Notes under the pieces: generated by a model
Told to the model about the DNA's origin: nothing
Databases searched by the model: none
Seen by the model: only the letters and a program-made list of their open reading frames with translations
Translations under genes and position numbers: made by a program
In this document: in pieces, positions 10,366-18,884 of the stretch
How positions within the stretch are numbered: the stretch's first letter is position 1
Layout of the letters: every line of letters starts with the position of its first letter
Assembly (NCBI RefSeq): GCF_013112225.1
Contig: NZ_JABFHI010000004.1
Span: forward strand, 1-64,000
Source: Vreelandella azerica
GTDB lineage: Bacteria > Pseudomonadota > Gammaproteobacteria > Pseudomonadales > Halomonadaceae
DNA length: 64,000 bases
Direction: 5' to 3'

Positions 10366-10731
10366 ATGGTACAAGGATTTCTGATTCTGCTGGTCTGCCA
10401 ACTGGCAGGTGAATGGCTGATGGTCTGGTTTGGCTGGCCAATTCCCGGACCGGTGGCGGGCATGCTATTGCTGCTGGCAGGCCTGCTGGCCGTCGGCCGC
10501 GTGCCGGACAGCCTGCGCCTGCCCGCGGAAGGCCTGGTTCGCCACCTGTCATTGCTATTTGTACCCGCAGGCGTTGGCCTGATGCTGTTTGCAGACACTC
10601 TGGCGCAACACTGGCTGACCATTCTGGCCTCACTGATACTCAGCACCTTTCTCACCCTGGCGTTAACCGGCTGGATGCTACAGGCCTTTGAAAAGCGGCA
10701 GCAAAAAGGGAGGAGTAAGGCATGGAACTGA
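10366..10731 (+). CDS. LrgA/CidA-family holin-like membrane protein
   Basis: About 121 residues with four hydrophobic segments, GWPIPGPVAGMLLLL being the family signature. GGAGG at 10351-10355 fits either the ATG at 10366 or the in-frame GTG at 10360. Longer starts would run into arfB. LrgA/CidA proteins are proposed to act with LrgB/CidB in murein-hydrolase export control or in transport of small organic acids such as pyruvate. The next gene is the LrgB partner, overlapping by 10 bp. Confidence 0.9.
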   Translation: MVQGFLILLVCQLAGEWLMVWFGWPIPGPVAGMLLLLAGLLAVGRVPDSLRLPAEGLVRHLSLLFVPAGVGLMLFADTLAQHWLTILASLILSTFLTLALTGWMLQAFEKRQQKGRSKAWN

Positions 10732-11441
10732 CCAGTTTCTGGGTCTACTTCAACGCTCGACCACTATTCTGGATGGTAATCACCCTGGCCGCCTACCTGC
10801 TGGCCAGCGCCCTCAACCGCAAAGCGGGCGGTACTGCCCTTTTGCATCCGGTTCTGGTGGCTATGCTGATGATCATAGCGCTGCTGACCCTGAGCAACAC
10901 CAGCTACAACACTTACTTCGAAGGCGCCCAGTTCATCCATTTTCTGCTTGGCCCGGCCACGGTCGCGCTGGCCGTGCCGCTGTTTGATCACCGCGCCCGT
11001 ATTCGCCAGATGGTGGTTCCCATCATGCTGGTCTGTTTGAGTGGCAGCCTGACCGCGGTTGTCACTACATTATGGATTGGCCAGCTGTTTGGCGGCAGCG
11101 ATAAACTTCTGCTCTCGTTGGCCCCCAAATCAGTCACATCTCCGATTGCCATTGGTATTTCCGAACAGATAGGCGGGTTTCCCTCCCTTTCTGCTGGCTT
11201 GGCCCTCACCACCGGTATGATCGGCTGCCTGCTGGCGCCGCTGGTCTTTCGCTTACTGAAAATACACTCAGACACATCCAGCGGATTTGCCCTGGGGATG
11301 GCCGCCCATGGTTTCGGCACTGCCTACGCCATGCAGCGCAGTACCCTGGCAGGCGCTTTCGCCGGCTTGGCCATGGGCCTGACTGGGGTGTTCAGCTCCA
11401 TATTGATTCCCCAGATCGTCAAGCTGTTCGGGCTGGGCTGA
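10722..11441 (+). CDS. LrgB/CidB-family membrane protein
   Basis: 239 residues with about six or seven membrane segments and the family block LAPKSVTSPIAIGISEQIGG near the middle. GGGAGGAGTAAGGC supplies a strong ribosome site inside the end of the preceding lrgA-like gene, which points to translational coupling. It forms a two-gene unit with its LrgA partner. No LytSR regulator lies beside it. Confidence 0.92.
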   Translation: MELTSFWVYFNARPLFWMVITLAAYLLASALNRKAGGTALLHPVLVAMLMIIALLTLSNTSYNTYFEGAQFIHFLLGPATVALAVPLFDHRARIRQMVVPIMLVCLSGSLTAVVTTLWIGQLFGGSDKLLLSLAPKSVTSPIAIGISEQIGGFPSLSAGLALTTGMIGCLLAPLVFRLLKIHSDTSSGFALGMAAHGFGTAYAMQRSTLAGAFAGLAMGLTGVFSSILIPQIVKLFGLG

Positions 11442-11477
11442 CCTGAAGACACGACAGCGCCGACGCTTCACTGGGAA

Positions 11478-13075
11478 TCAGACAACGCCCTGGCTGCGCA
11501 GGTAATCATCGTAGCTGCCACTGAAATCGACAATGCCTTCATCACTCATATCCAACACCCGAGTGGCCAGCGACGAGACAAACTCGCGGTCATGGCTGAC
11601 AAAGATCAGCGTGCCCGGATAATTTTCCAGCGCCAGGTTAAGCGCCTCAATGGATTCCATATCCAGGTGATTGGTTGGCTCATCCATCAGCAGCACGTTC
11701 GGCTGGGTCAGGGTTAGTTTGCCAAACAGCATCCTGCCCTGCTCGCCACCGGAAATCACCTTGACCGACTTTTCAATATCATCGCTGGAAAACAGCATCC
11801 GCCCGAGCGCTCCGCGCACCGTCTGCTCGCCGCCCTGGGTCCACTGGGCCATCCACTCGAACAGAGTGGCATCCACGGCAAAGTCATCACCATGCTCCTG
11901 GGCAAAGACACCCAGATCAGCGCTATCAGTCCACTTCACCTCTCCGGCATCCGGGTGAAGTTCGCCCGCCAATGTCTTGAGCAGCGTCGTCTTGCCAATG
12001 CCGTTGGGGCCAATAATGGCAATGCGCTCACCGGCTTCCACAGTCAGCGAAAGCCGCTTGAACAGCGGCGCTTCACCATAACCTTTACTGATGTTATCGA
12101 CATTGACCGCGTTGCGATGGATTTTCTTGGCCTGATCAAAACGGATAAAGGGGCTGACCCGGCTGGATGGCTTGATGTCCTCAAGCTTGATCTTGTCAAT
12201 TTGGCGCGCCCGCGAAGTAGCCTGCTTGGCCTTGGAGGCATTGGCCGAAAAGCGGCTGACAAACTGCTGCAGCTCGGCAATCTGGGCCTTTTTCTTGGCA
12301 TTATCCGACTGCTGGCGCTCGCGCACGGCAGTGGCGGCGGTCATGTAGTCATCATAGTTGCCCGGAAACAGGGTAATCTCGCCATAATCCAGGTCCGCCA
12401 TATGAGTACACACACTGTTCAGGAAGTGGCGGTCGTGGGAAATGATGATCATGGTACTGCTACGCGCCTTGAGAATATCCTCAAGCCAGCGGATCGTATT
12501 GATATCCAGATGGTTGGTCGGCTCATCCAGCAGCAGTACATCCGGGTCGGAAAACAGCGCCTGGGCGAGCAGAACCCGCAGCTTCCAACCGGGCGACACC
12601 TCACTCATCGGGCCAAAATGCTGCTCTAGCGGAATGCCCAGGCCCAGCAGTAACTCACCGGCACGCGGCTCGGCAGTATAGCCATCGAGTTCGGCAAAGC
12701 GCACCTCAAGATCCGCCACGGCCATACCGTCTTCTTCGCTCATCTCGGCCAACGAATAAATGCGCTCACGCTCCGCCGCCACCTGCCAAAGCTCGGTATT
12801 GCCCATGATGACCGTATCGATCACCCGCTCATTTTCAAACGCAAACTGGTCCTGGCGCAACTTGCCCAGCCGGGTACTGGAATCCACCATCACCTGCCCG
12901 GAAGAAGGCTCCAGATCACCCCCAGAATCTTCATGAAGGTGGATTTACCGCAGCCGTTGGCGCCGATAAGCCCGTAGCGATTTCCGTTGTTGAATTTGAC
13001 AGAGACGTTTTCAAACAGGGGCTTGGCCCCAAACTGCATGGTGATGTTGGCGGTTGCGATCACAAAATGGTCCAA
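11478..13075 (-). CDS. ybiT: ABC-F ATPase YbiT, split by a one-base loss
   Basis: Two frames together give about 530 residues, the length of YbiT, a soluble ABC-F protein of the ribosome-associated translation-factor group. Both nucleotide-binding domains are complete: Walker [10 protein letters not shown] and GPNGIGKTT, Walker [12 protein letters not shown] and [11 protein letters not shown], signature SGGEQGR in the second. The break is at five C, 12919-12923. A sixth restores [17 protein letters not shown]. The start may be TTG at 13075 or GTG at 13063. The GTG gives a start closer to known YbiT proteins. The downstream fragment alone would lack the first Walker A, so the split cannot be natural function. 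Confidence 0.9.
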
Positions 13076-13292
13076 TTGAAGTGCAAAAGTTCGCCATTTT
13101 ACGCGCTATCTGCCCAGCATTCACCCCAACATGGCAGCATTAGCTCTTAAACACACCTTCACTACCGCAACCAACAAAAAGCCCATCACCACAAGCAACT
13201 GAAAAAAATCACAAAAGCACTTTCATTTTGAAAGCTGAAACGCTAGTATACGCACCGTCTTGAGGCACTTATCAGCGCTTCAAAACAGGCAT

Positions 13293-13369
13293 CGGAGCGT
13301 GGCGCAGCTTGGTAGCGCGTTGCAATGGGGTTGCAAAGGTCGCAGGTTCGAATCCTGTCGCTCCGACCA
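13293..13369 (+). tRNA. tRNA-Pro (anticodon GGG)
   Basis: A 77-base cloverleaf with encoded CCA: acceptor CGGAGCG/CGCTCCG, D arm GCGC..GCGC, anticodon stem TTGCA/TGCAA with loop ATGGGGT giving anticodon GGG, T arm GCAGG-TTCGAAT-CCTGT. Its 3' 45 bases plus five following bases are repeated at 15898-15947, which marks it as the attachment site of the adjacent integrative element. Confidence 0.96.
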
Positions 13370-13374
13370 GAAAT
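13325..13374 (+). repeat. attL, left 50-bp direct repeat of the integrative element
   Basis: Runs from the tRNA-Pro anticodon loop to five bases past the CCA. It is identical to 15898-15947. The bases on both sides of the two copies differ, so the repeat boundary is sharp. Confidence 0.88.
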
Positions 13375-13448
13375 TCAAAGGGTTAGCGCTTTAATTTTGC
13401 CGTTAGCATGTTCACGGCAAACAAACAGTCCAATGCTAGTCCACGCAA

Positions 13449-13496
13449 AAGGCCCTCTCAACATGACTTGGCAGTCATACTGAGAGGGCTTTTTGC
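13449..13496. terminator. bidirectional terminator after tRNA-Pro
   Basis: AAAAGGCCCTCTCA and TGAGAGGGCTTTTT form a stem with a 20-base loop. It can end tRNA-Pro transcription on the plus strand and the EEP gene on the minus strand. It lies inside the element. Confidence 0.75.
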
Positions 13497-13536
13497 TTTC
13501 TATCAAGTTAACTTCTTTACATAAGCACTAACTCAA

Positions 13537-14241
13537 CTACAGTCGAAGCTCAAGCGATATTGGCAGGTGGTCACTCAGCTCCAGCCAAGCGGGATCATCA
13601 TGAACCTTGAAGTCGACTACACGTGCAAGCAGTGACTGCGAAGCAAAGAGATAATCGATGTGGTAGGGACGACTGATACGGCGATGCATGAAGAATGTTG
13701 GCTGGATTTCTTCTCCTTGCGCTTCTCCCGTGCAACGATGATACAGACTTTCAATACCCAGTGACGCTAGCTGATTCACAACATCGGAATGATTCCACCA
13801 GCGATCCCACTCATCCCATCGAGAATTGCTGTTAAAGTCCCCAGCAATTATCAAGGGTGACTCAACAAAGCGTGGCCAATTATCTTGCAGATAACGCCAG
13901 AATTGTCCGATGTAGGCAAAGTTTGGTGAGTTCGCTTGCTTCGTCCAAACGCCAAGCACGTTCAACTGGTTACCAAAAGAGCACGGCAGGAAGAGCTCAT
14001 AGATGCTCGCTGGCCAACTCAAATAGCCAAGCTTTTCAGGTGTCGGTGAGAAGATACCCAACCCTTTGTTTCGGTTGGCACCTGTCCATATGCCACCTGA
14101 TGACCATTCCCGGTAACCCTCATGTCGAACATGATTCGGGTCTTCACACTCCTGAATCACGTAGACATCAGCATTGAGTTTCTCTAGCTCCAGATACTTT
14201 TTTCGGAATGCCCCGTGGCAATTCCAAGTAACGATCCGCAT
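13537..14241 (-). CDS. endonuclease/exonuclease/phosphatase (EEP) superfamily protein of the element
   Basis: 234 residues, a single EEP (DNase I-like) domain with no signal peptide. All active-site blocks are visible: WNCHG (Asn 7), VIQECE (Glu near 32), AGDFNSN (near 151), HIDYLF (near 195) and the C-terminal SDHLP. It is therefore expected to be an active metal-dependent phosphoesterase acting in the cytoplasm, on DNA, RNA or a phospholipid/inositol-type substrate. GAAGGGA supplies the ribosome site. It is the only cargo gene of the element, 78 bp downstream of the integrase on the same strand, so the two may be co-transcribed. A role in host or phage interference is possible but only inferred. 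Confidence 0.82.
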   Translation of the reverse strand: MRIVTWNCHGAFRKKYLELEKLNADVYVIQECEDPNHVRHEGYREWSSGGIWTGANRNKGLGIFSPTPEKLGYLSWPASIYELFLPCSFGNQLNVLGVWTKQANSPNFAYIGQFWRYLQDNWPRFVESPLIIAGDFNSNSRWDEWDRWWNHSDVVNQLASLGIESLYHRCTGEAQGEEIQPTFFMHRRISRPYHIDYLFASQSLLARVVDFKVHDDPAWLELSDHLPISLELRL

Positions 14242-14319
14242 ACAGTCCCTTCAGTCTCACGTGGCAGATACAAAACCACTTTATAACACATCCATAAGGT
14301 CGCCCCTCTGGCCTTCCCT

Positions 14320-15750
14320 TTACTCAGGCGTGTCGAGCGCACCTAGTGCCAAACGAAGGTGCTCTGTTGTCAGATGCCCATAGTGATCAATCGTTGTCGC
14401 TATGTCACGGTGCCCCATCAACTTCATGACCGTCATCAGATCGGCTCCCGACATGATGAGCTGAGAGGCGAAATTATGCCGTAGCGTATAGAGGTCAAGA
14501 TCAGGGTCAAGACTGCCAAGCTTTTTGATGATCGGCCACGGTCGGCGGCCCAGCGCCCCGGACGAAAGTCGCCTACCAGTCCTGGGAGATGGAAAAACAT
14601 AGCCAGTATTGGAACGACCATTCTCGTCCCACCATATCCGAAGCACCTCCAGCAGGCGTTCAGAGATCGGAAAGCTGGTCGGCCGAGTGCTATGGTGCGC
14701 TGTCTTCTCAATCACCTTGGTGATTATCTTTGTCTGGAAGTTGACGTTCTCCCAGCGCAGTCCGTAGACATCTCCTGGCCGAAACCCAGCGTAGTAAATG
14801 ACCAGAATCGCGGGAACTACATAATCGACATACGTGAGGTGATCCCAGTCAGGAAGATGCCGATTCGACTTTTTGGTGCGCGAGCGACGCCGCATATCCT
14901 TGCGGTCTTGCGTGTAAAATTCGAGACCACGAAACAGCCCAACGACCTCATTATCCGTCAACGCCCTTCGTGAACGAATAATATCAATACCATGATCATC
15001 ACCTGCAATAGGCTTTTTAAGTCGAATACCTTTTATTGGATTCTCAGAAATGAACTTCTCTTCGGCCGCCATGTTGAGCATGTTCTGGAGCACGTCATAA
15101 GACCGCTTGATAGTCAGAAATGCCAGTCCATTTTTTTCTAGCCCATGGTGCCAGCGAGTCACGTCAGACTTCGTTAGCTCTGTCATGCGTTTTCGATACC
15201 AAGGCTTGAAATGCCGTTCGATACGGTCAAGGTCTTCCTGACCTCTCTTCATACGTGCCTTATGCGGGCGGTAAACAGTTTCTAAAAATGTCTGAATAAT
15301 CGAAGCATCCTCTCTTCGCCGTTGCTCTTCCTTGCGTCGTTCGGATTCCTTAGCAGCCTCTTCAACCAATCGAGGTTCAACGCCTTGAGAAAGACCTGTT
15401 GCCATACTCTTGGCCATCACCCTTGCCTCATCAGGAGAGACTGTTGGATAGCGGCCAATTTTGACCGTCGGTCTCTTACCCGTGAGCTTTGATCGATAGC
15501 GGAACGAAAAGGTCGTGACGTTACGGTTGTAAAGCGTGCAGGTGAAACCACTGGTCACAGTGTCGTAGATGATGCGGATGCCTTTTTGTCTTGCATACTT
15601 GATTGCAGACTCAGTGATCTTCCGCTTCAGGGTATAGTCAGTCATCTTGGATGCGCCCCCAGTGATGATTAGGTCTGGTCGGACGCCTGAACATGGCTGG
15701 GATGGACGGCTCAGAGAGTCGTCCGTTACGGCTCCAGATGATACGGACAT
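14320..15750 (-). CDS. tyrosine recombinase (integrase) of the tRNA-Pro element
   Basis: 476 residues. An N-terminal arm-binding-like region (the segment TVKIGRYPTVSPDEARVMAK is typical of island integrases) precedes a SAM-like core-binding domain and a C-terminal catalytic domain. The catalytic residues are all present: Arg in YYAGFRPGD, His-x-x-Arg as YTLRHNFAS, His in GHRDIATT, Tyr in DHYGHL. The first 35 residues are atypical, and an internal ATG at 15645 (MTDYTLKRKI) may be the true start. It lies next to the right repeat and should catalyse integration at tRNA-Pro. Confidence 0.93.
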   Translation of the reverse strand: MSVSSGAVTDDSLSRPSQPCSGVRPDLIITGGASKMTDYTLKRKITESAIKYARQKGIRIIYDTVTSGFTCTLYNRNVTTFSFRYRSKLTGKRPTVKIGRYPTVSPDEARVMAKSMATGLSQGVEPRLVEEAAKESERRKEEQRRREDASIIQTFLETVYRPHKARMKRGQEDLDRIERHFKPWYRKRMTELTKSDVTRWHHGLEKNGLAFLTIKRSYDVLQNMLNMAAEEKFISENPIKGIRLKKPIAGDDHGIDIIRSRRALTDNEVVGLFRGLEFYTQDRKDMRRRSRTKKSNRHLPDWDHLTYVDYVVPAILVIYYAGFRPGDVYGLRWENVNFQTKIITKVIEKTAHHSTRPTSFPISERLLEVLRIWWDENGRSNTGYVFPSPRTGRRLSSGALGRRPWPIIKKLGSLDPDLDLYTLRHNFASQLIMSGADLMTVMKLMGHRDIATTIDHYGHLTTEHLRLALGALDTPE

Positions 15751-15897
15751 TGCATCACTGGACTAGTATATTCCGCCTTCAGTGTCCAAAGTTAATATAA
15801 ACCTGGAACCATACGGCGATCAAAATATTTTATTGATCAATATGTTATTTGATCTCTTTGCGTTTGGAGCCTTTGCGCCTAAGGGAGCGCTAGCAGG
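15751..15897. promoter_or_regulatory. AT-rich region with GATC-centred palindromes beside attR
   Basis: Contains ATTGATCAAT at 15832-15841 flanked by GATC at 15818 and 15851, about 17 bases apart on each side. Together with the AT-rich context upstream of the integrase this suggests the integrase promoter and possibly arm-type or excisionase sites. No gene is visible. Confidence 0.4.
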
Positions 15898-15947
15898 ATG
15901 GGGTTGCAAAGGTCGCAGGTTCGAATCCTGTCGCTCCGACCAGAAAT
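15898..15947 (+). repeat. attR, right 50-bp direct repeat of the integrative element
   Basis: An exact copy of the tRNA-Pro 3' end (anticodon loop to CCA plus five bases). The 5' half of a tRNA is missing upstream, so this copy is not a functional tRNA. Confidence 0.88.
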
Positions 15948-15954
15948 ATCAAGA

Positions 15955-15996
15955 AAAACGGTCACTTAGCTAATCAGCCAAGTGGCCGTTTTTTTA
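15955..15996 (+). terminator. original terminator of tRNA-Pro, displaced by integration
   Basis: AACGGTCACTT / AAGTGGCCGTT stem followed by TTTTTTA. It lies eight bases after attR and would have followed tRNA-Pro before insertion. Confidence 0.7.
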
Positions 15997-16123
15997 CCAC
16001 CAACGTCATTGCTGCATATCACCACTCTGTCATTCCTGAATGCTTCTAGCAGGAATCCATTTTAACCTTGGTATGCTGCCGTCGACGTGCAGTTTAATGA
16101 TGGACAATATCGCCCCCTCAGTT

Positions 16124-16448
16124 TTAATTTCCGTCCTTGAATTTGGCTTTGCAATTACCGCTCATACACATAATACAGTAGTGCTCTCTGTCTTCGTGTT
16201 GAGTACCCTCAGCGAGGGTAGCGCCGCAGCCGTTGCAGAGCAGGGTGCCAATGCCGTCTTCAACTTTCACAACTGCATGTTCGTAGTTCATAAAGTGCTC
16301 CGCGTAGAACCCATCCTTCAAGAACGGAGGGTAATAGAGTGTCGGCGAAAAAACGCTTTTGCTTCGTAACTTTCTCGACAGTACTACAGGGTATCAGTTC
16401 AGCCGCGCTGGTTAGCATTTCTCCCAGGGGGTTGTAAAAAATGCTCAT
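16124..16448 (-). CDS. small cysteine-rich (zinc-ribbon-like) protein, possibly frame-broken
   Basis: A 62-residue frame begins at 16448 behind a good AGAGGTG ribosome site, and an overlapping frame ends at 16124 with LLCNGCGATLAEG and HYCIMCMSGNC, two CxxC pairs that look like a zinc ribbon. The second frame lacks an ATG of its own (only TTG at 16321), while the first lacks the cysteines. This suggests one gene of about 107 residues broken near 16320-16400. Unlike other breaks here, joining the frames would need removal of one base or addition of two. I do not recognise the family. Confidence 0.4.
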
Positions 16449-16461
16449 GAGCTTTTCACCT

Positions 16462-16683
16462 CTATGGTAAGCGAATAGGCATCACCCACCAGCTGGCCTC
16501 GGCCAGGCGCTGTGTATCGATATCTCCCACACCGTTTTCGCGGGCATCCGGCGTATCCACCACGCTATCCAGGGCAAGTTTCAGACGGCGGGTTTCCATC
16601 TCGACATCAATTAGCTGATCGCGCTTGCGCACGTAGTCAATCGCCGCCTCAGGGTCGTCCAGGGTTTCGCCCAGGCCATGCCG
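16462..16683 (-). pseudogene. C-terminal fragment of an NMT1/THI5-like ABC-transporter substrate-binding protein
   Basis: Reading on the minus strand from the puuD stop codon, the same frame stays open for about 70 codons to a TAG at 16462. It encodes ETLDDPEAAIDYVRKR, VVDTPDARENGVGDID and a C-terminal PIRLP. This resembles the end of NMT1/THI5-type substrate-binding proteins of pyrimidine or nitrate/taurine-like ABC importers. There is no start, so it is a remnant left when the upstream part of that gene was lost against the end of puuD. Confidence 0.6.
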
Positions 16684-17880
16684 TCACTCTTGCCAGGCCG
16701 AGATCACAGCGCGCTCCTCGTCTGACATCTTGGTGATATTACCCAGCGGCATATAATGGTTGCCAACCACTTGCTGGATTGTCTCCCGCTGACCAAGGGT
16801 CTCTTCCCAGCTCTCGAACACGTATCCCGCCGGGGGCGCATTGAAGCCGGCATGTTCAGGATTACGGGCATGGCACTGCACGCAGTGCTGCTCGATAATG
16901 GTGCTTACCTGCTCGCTCCCGGGTGCGGACGCTTCCGACGACGAGCCCGTAACACTGGGGGCGCCAACCCAGAAAGCCAGCACGATGAGCGCCCCACCGG
17001 CCACCAGATAAAGCGGCTTGTTGTGGCCAGCGTGCATCAGCACGAAGAACTGGCGAATCACCGCGCCCGCGAAAATCAGTAATGCCATGAGCACCCAGGC
17101 AAGCTCATGAGAATACAGAAAGGAATAGTGGTTGCTGATCATCAACAGCACCACCGGCAGGGTAAAATAGGTGTTATGCACCGAGCGCTGCTTGCCACGT
17201 TTTCCATCAAGCGGATTGGGCGCCTCGCCGGCCTGCATGGCCTTGACCATGCGCCGCTGGCCGGGAATGATCCAGAAGAAGACATTGGCCGACATGGCCG
17301 TGGCCATGACCGCCCCGGTCAACAGAAACGCCGCCCGCCCGGTAAACATCTGAGTGCTCAGATAGGCCACCACCACCATCATGACCGCCACGGCCAGACT
17401 CAGCAGGCCATCGCGCTCCATGTTGGGGCTGATGCGCTTGCAAAGCTCGTTGTAGACCACCCAGCCAGCCAGCAAAAACGCCAGCGCCAGCCCATTGGCC
17501 TGCCAGCCACTCAGTTCCGCCGCCCATGCCCAGGGGCTATTGGTGTTGACCAGGTAAAAATCGGGGCTTGCCATATACAGCACCACAAACAGGGCAAACC
17601 CGCTCAGCCAGGTGGTGTAGGCTTTCCAGAATGACCAGTGCAGGCTGTTAGGCAGCTTGGCAGGGGCTGTGGTGTATTTCTGGTTGTGGTAGAAGCCGCC
17701 GCCGTGGACGGCCCACATTTCACCGAACACGCCCTTTTCACGATCTTCTGCTGCCTTGGGCGTTCGCAGGCTGTTATCCAGCATCACGAAGTAAATTGAT
17801 TCACCAATCCAGGCAATCGCTGCTATGACATGCAGCCAGCGCAGCAGCAAATTGACGACATCAACAATATAGCTGTACAT
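16684..17880 (-). CDS. puuD: urate hydroxylase PuuD, membrane protein with cytochrome c domain
   Basis: 398 residues. An N-terminal membrane domain with about eight helices (start of MYSYIVDVVNLLLRWLHVIAAIAW) is followed by a periplasmic cytochrome c domain with the heme site CVQCH near residue 337. PuuD oxidises urate to 5-hydroxyisourate and passes electrons to the respiratory chain. GGGGAG precedes the ATG, 20 bp after the uraH stop, so uraH and puuD form an operon. The stop codon abuts a foreign gene fragment, so the last residues may be altered compared with relatives. Confidence 0.93.
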   Translation of the reverse strand: MYSYIVDVVNLLLRWLHVIAAIAWIGESIYFVMLDNSLRTPKAAEDREKGVFGEMWAVHGGGFYHNQKYTTAPAKLPNSLHWSFWKAYTTWLSGFALFVVLYMASPDFYLVNTNSPWAWAAELSGWQANGLALAFLLAGWVVYNELCKRISPNMERDGLLSLAVAVMMVVVAYLSTQMFTGRAAFLLTGAVMATAMSANVFFWIIPGQRRMVKAMQAGEAPNPLDGKRGKQRSVHNTYFTLPVVLLMISNHYSFLYSHELAWVLMALLIFAGAVIRQFFVLMHAGHNKPLYLVAGGALIVLAFWVGAPSVTGSSSEASAPGSEQVSTIIEQHCVQCHARNPEHAGFNAPPAGYVFESWEETLGQRETIQQVVGNHYMPLGNITKMSDEERAVISAWQE

Positions 17881-17899
17881 GGCACTCCCCTTTTACGCG

Positions 17900-18253
17900 T
17901 TAACTGCCGCGATAGGTGGTGTAGCCGTATGGCGAGAGCAAAAGCGGCACATGATAATGCTGATTGGCATCGGCAACGCCAAAGCGCAGTGGAATCACAT
18001 CCAGAAAGCGCGGCTCAGAAGCGTCCTTGTGTTGAAGGCGCAGATAAACACCGGCGTGAAAGACCAGCTCATATTCCCCTGCTGTGAAAGCATCACCCTC
18101 AAGCAAGGGGGCATCGCAGCGGCCATCGTCGTTGGTGGTCACACTGCCGAGATGTTCTCGCTGGGTGGCTGACAGGCGATACACATCAATCATGATGCCT
18201 TGACCCGGGCAGCCCCGAGCGGTATCCAATACGTGGGTGGTTAAACGTCCCAT
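17900..18253 (-). CDS. uraH: 5-hydroxyisourate hydrolase
   Basis: 117 residues of the transthyretin-like family. The N-terminus [14 protein letters not shown] and the C-terminal tetrapeptide YRGS are the diagnostic, active-site-bearing parts. It converts the PuuD product 5-hydroxyisourate to OHCU, the substrate of the divergent uraD. An AAGGAG ribosome site precedes the ATG. Confidence 0.96.
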   Translation of the reverse strand: MGRLTTHVLDTARGCPGQGIMIDVYRLSATQREHLGSVTTNDDGRCDAPLLEGDAFTAGEYELVFHAGVYLRLQHKDASEPRFLDVIPLRFGVADANQHYHVPLLLSPYGYTTYRGS

Positions 18254-18344
18254 TCTGACTCCTTTTTGGGTTAATCTAAAATATGTTTGCTTGCTTTATT
18301 GTATACAATATCGACTTTCAAACTCACACCATACGGGAGACAGC
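18254..18344. promoter_or_regulatory. divergent uraH/uraD promoter with ATTGTATACAAT palindrome
   Basis: A perfect 12-bp palindrome, ATTGTATACAAT, lies at 18298-18309 in the middle of the 91-bp gap. It matches the GTATAC-centred operators commonly bound by GntR-family (FadR-subfamily) regulators. No GntR gene is in the window. Confidence 0.55.
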
Positions 18345-18884
18345 ATGCCGCCCTCACCTTCACAACCGCTTCTTGAGCCACGCCCCAGCGCGCTTGACCT
18401 GGACACCTTCGTGGCCCATTACGGCAATATCTTCGAGCACTCACCCTGGGTGGCCGAGGCCGCCTGGCAGCAAGGCCTGAACACTGAGCATGACCATCCC
18501 GATCGCCTCGCCGAGTTGATGGGGCATATGCTTCAGCAGGCCAGCAGCGACGAGCAGATCAAGGTCATTCGCGCCCACCCGGATCTGGCTGGCAAAGCGG
18601 CCCTGGCCGGGGAACTCACTGGCGATTCGACCCGCGAGCAGGCTGGCGCCGGACTGGACCAGTGCTCGCCTGAGGAGCTTGAGCGCTTTGAGCGCCTGAA
18701 CGCCGCCTACCAACAGAAATTTGGCTTTCCATTTGTGATTGCCGTCAAAGGCCTGGATCGCCACGCCATTCTTAACGCCTTTGCCGAGCGTATCGACAAC
18801 GACCTGGCCACCGAGCGGCAAACGGCGGTTGAACAGATCATACGTATCGCCAGGCTACGCCTGCGCGCACGGGCCGACGGTTAG
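18345..18884 (+). CDS. uraD: OHCU decarboxylase
   Basis: 179 residues when started at the ATG behind CGGGAGACAGC. A longer frame from 18237 would cover the promoter region and is rejected. The enzyme decarboxylates 2-oxo-4-hydroxy-4-carboxy-5-ureidoimidazoline to S-allantoin. The blocks HPDLAGKAALAGELTGDSTREQAGAGLD and FGFPFVIAVKG are family-typical. Its end overlaps the converging guaD end by four bases. Confidence 0.94.
   Translation: MPPSPSQPLLEPRPSALDLDTFVAHYGNIFEHSPWVAEAAWQQGLNTEHDHPDRLAELMGHMLQQASSDEQIKVIRAHPDLAGKAALAGELTGDSTREQAGAGLDQCSPEELERFERLNAAYQQKFGFPFVIAVKGLDRHAILNAFAERIDNDLATERQTAVEQIIRIARLRLRARADG

Larger units (their letters stand above)
13325..15947. mobile_element. 2.6-kb integrative element in tRNA-Pro, integrase plus EEP protein
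   Basis: The segment between two 50-bp identical direct repeats holds only two minus-strand genes: an EEP-superfamily protein and a tyrosine recombinase. The left repeat is the 3' part of the intact tRNA-Pro gene; the right repeat is the displaced copy next to the original tRNA terminator. This is the architecture of a tRNA-targeted genomic island or satellite. There is no replication, conjugation or capsid gene, so it needs a helper for transfer, or is a remnant. An AT-rich region with repeated GATC-centred palindromes lies between the integrase and the right repeat. Confidence 0.85.

Noticed and set aside
15898..15973. A second tRNA-Pro gene at the right end of the integrative element
   Set aside because: Only the 3' half of the tRNA is present; the acceptor 5' strand and D arm are missing. 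It is the attR repeat.
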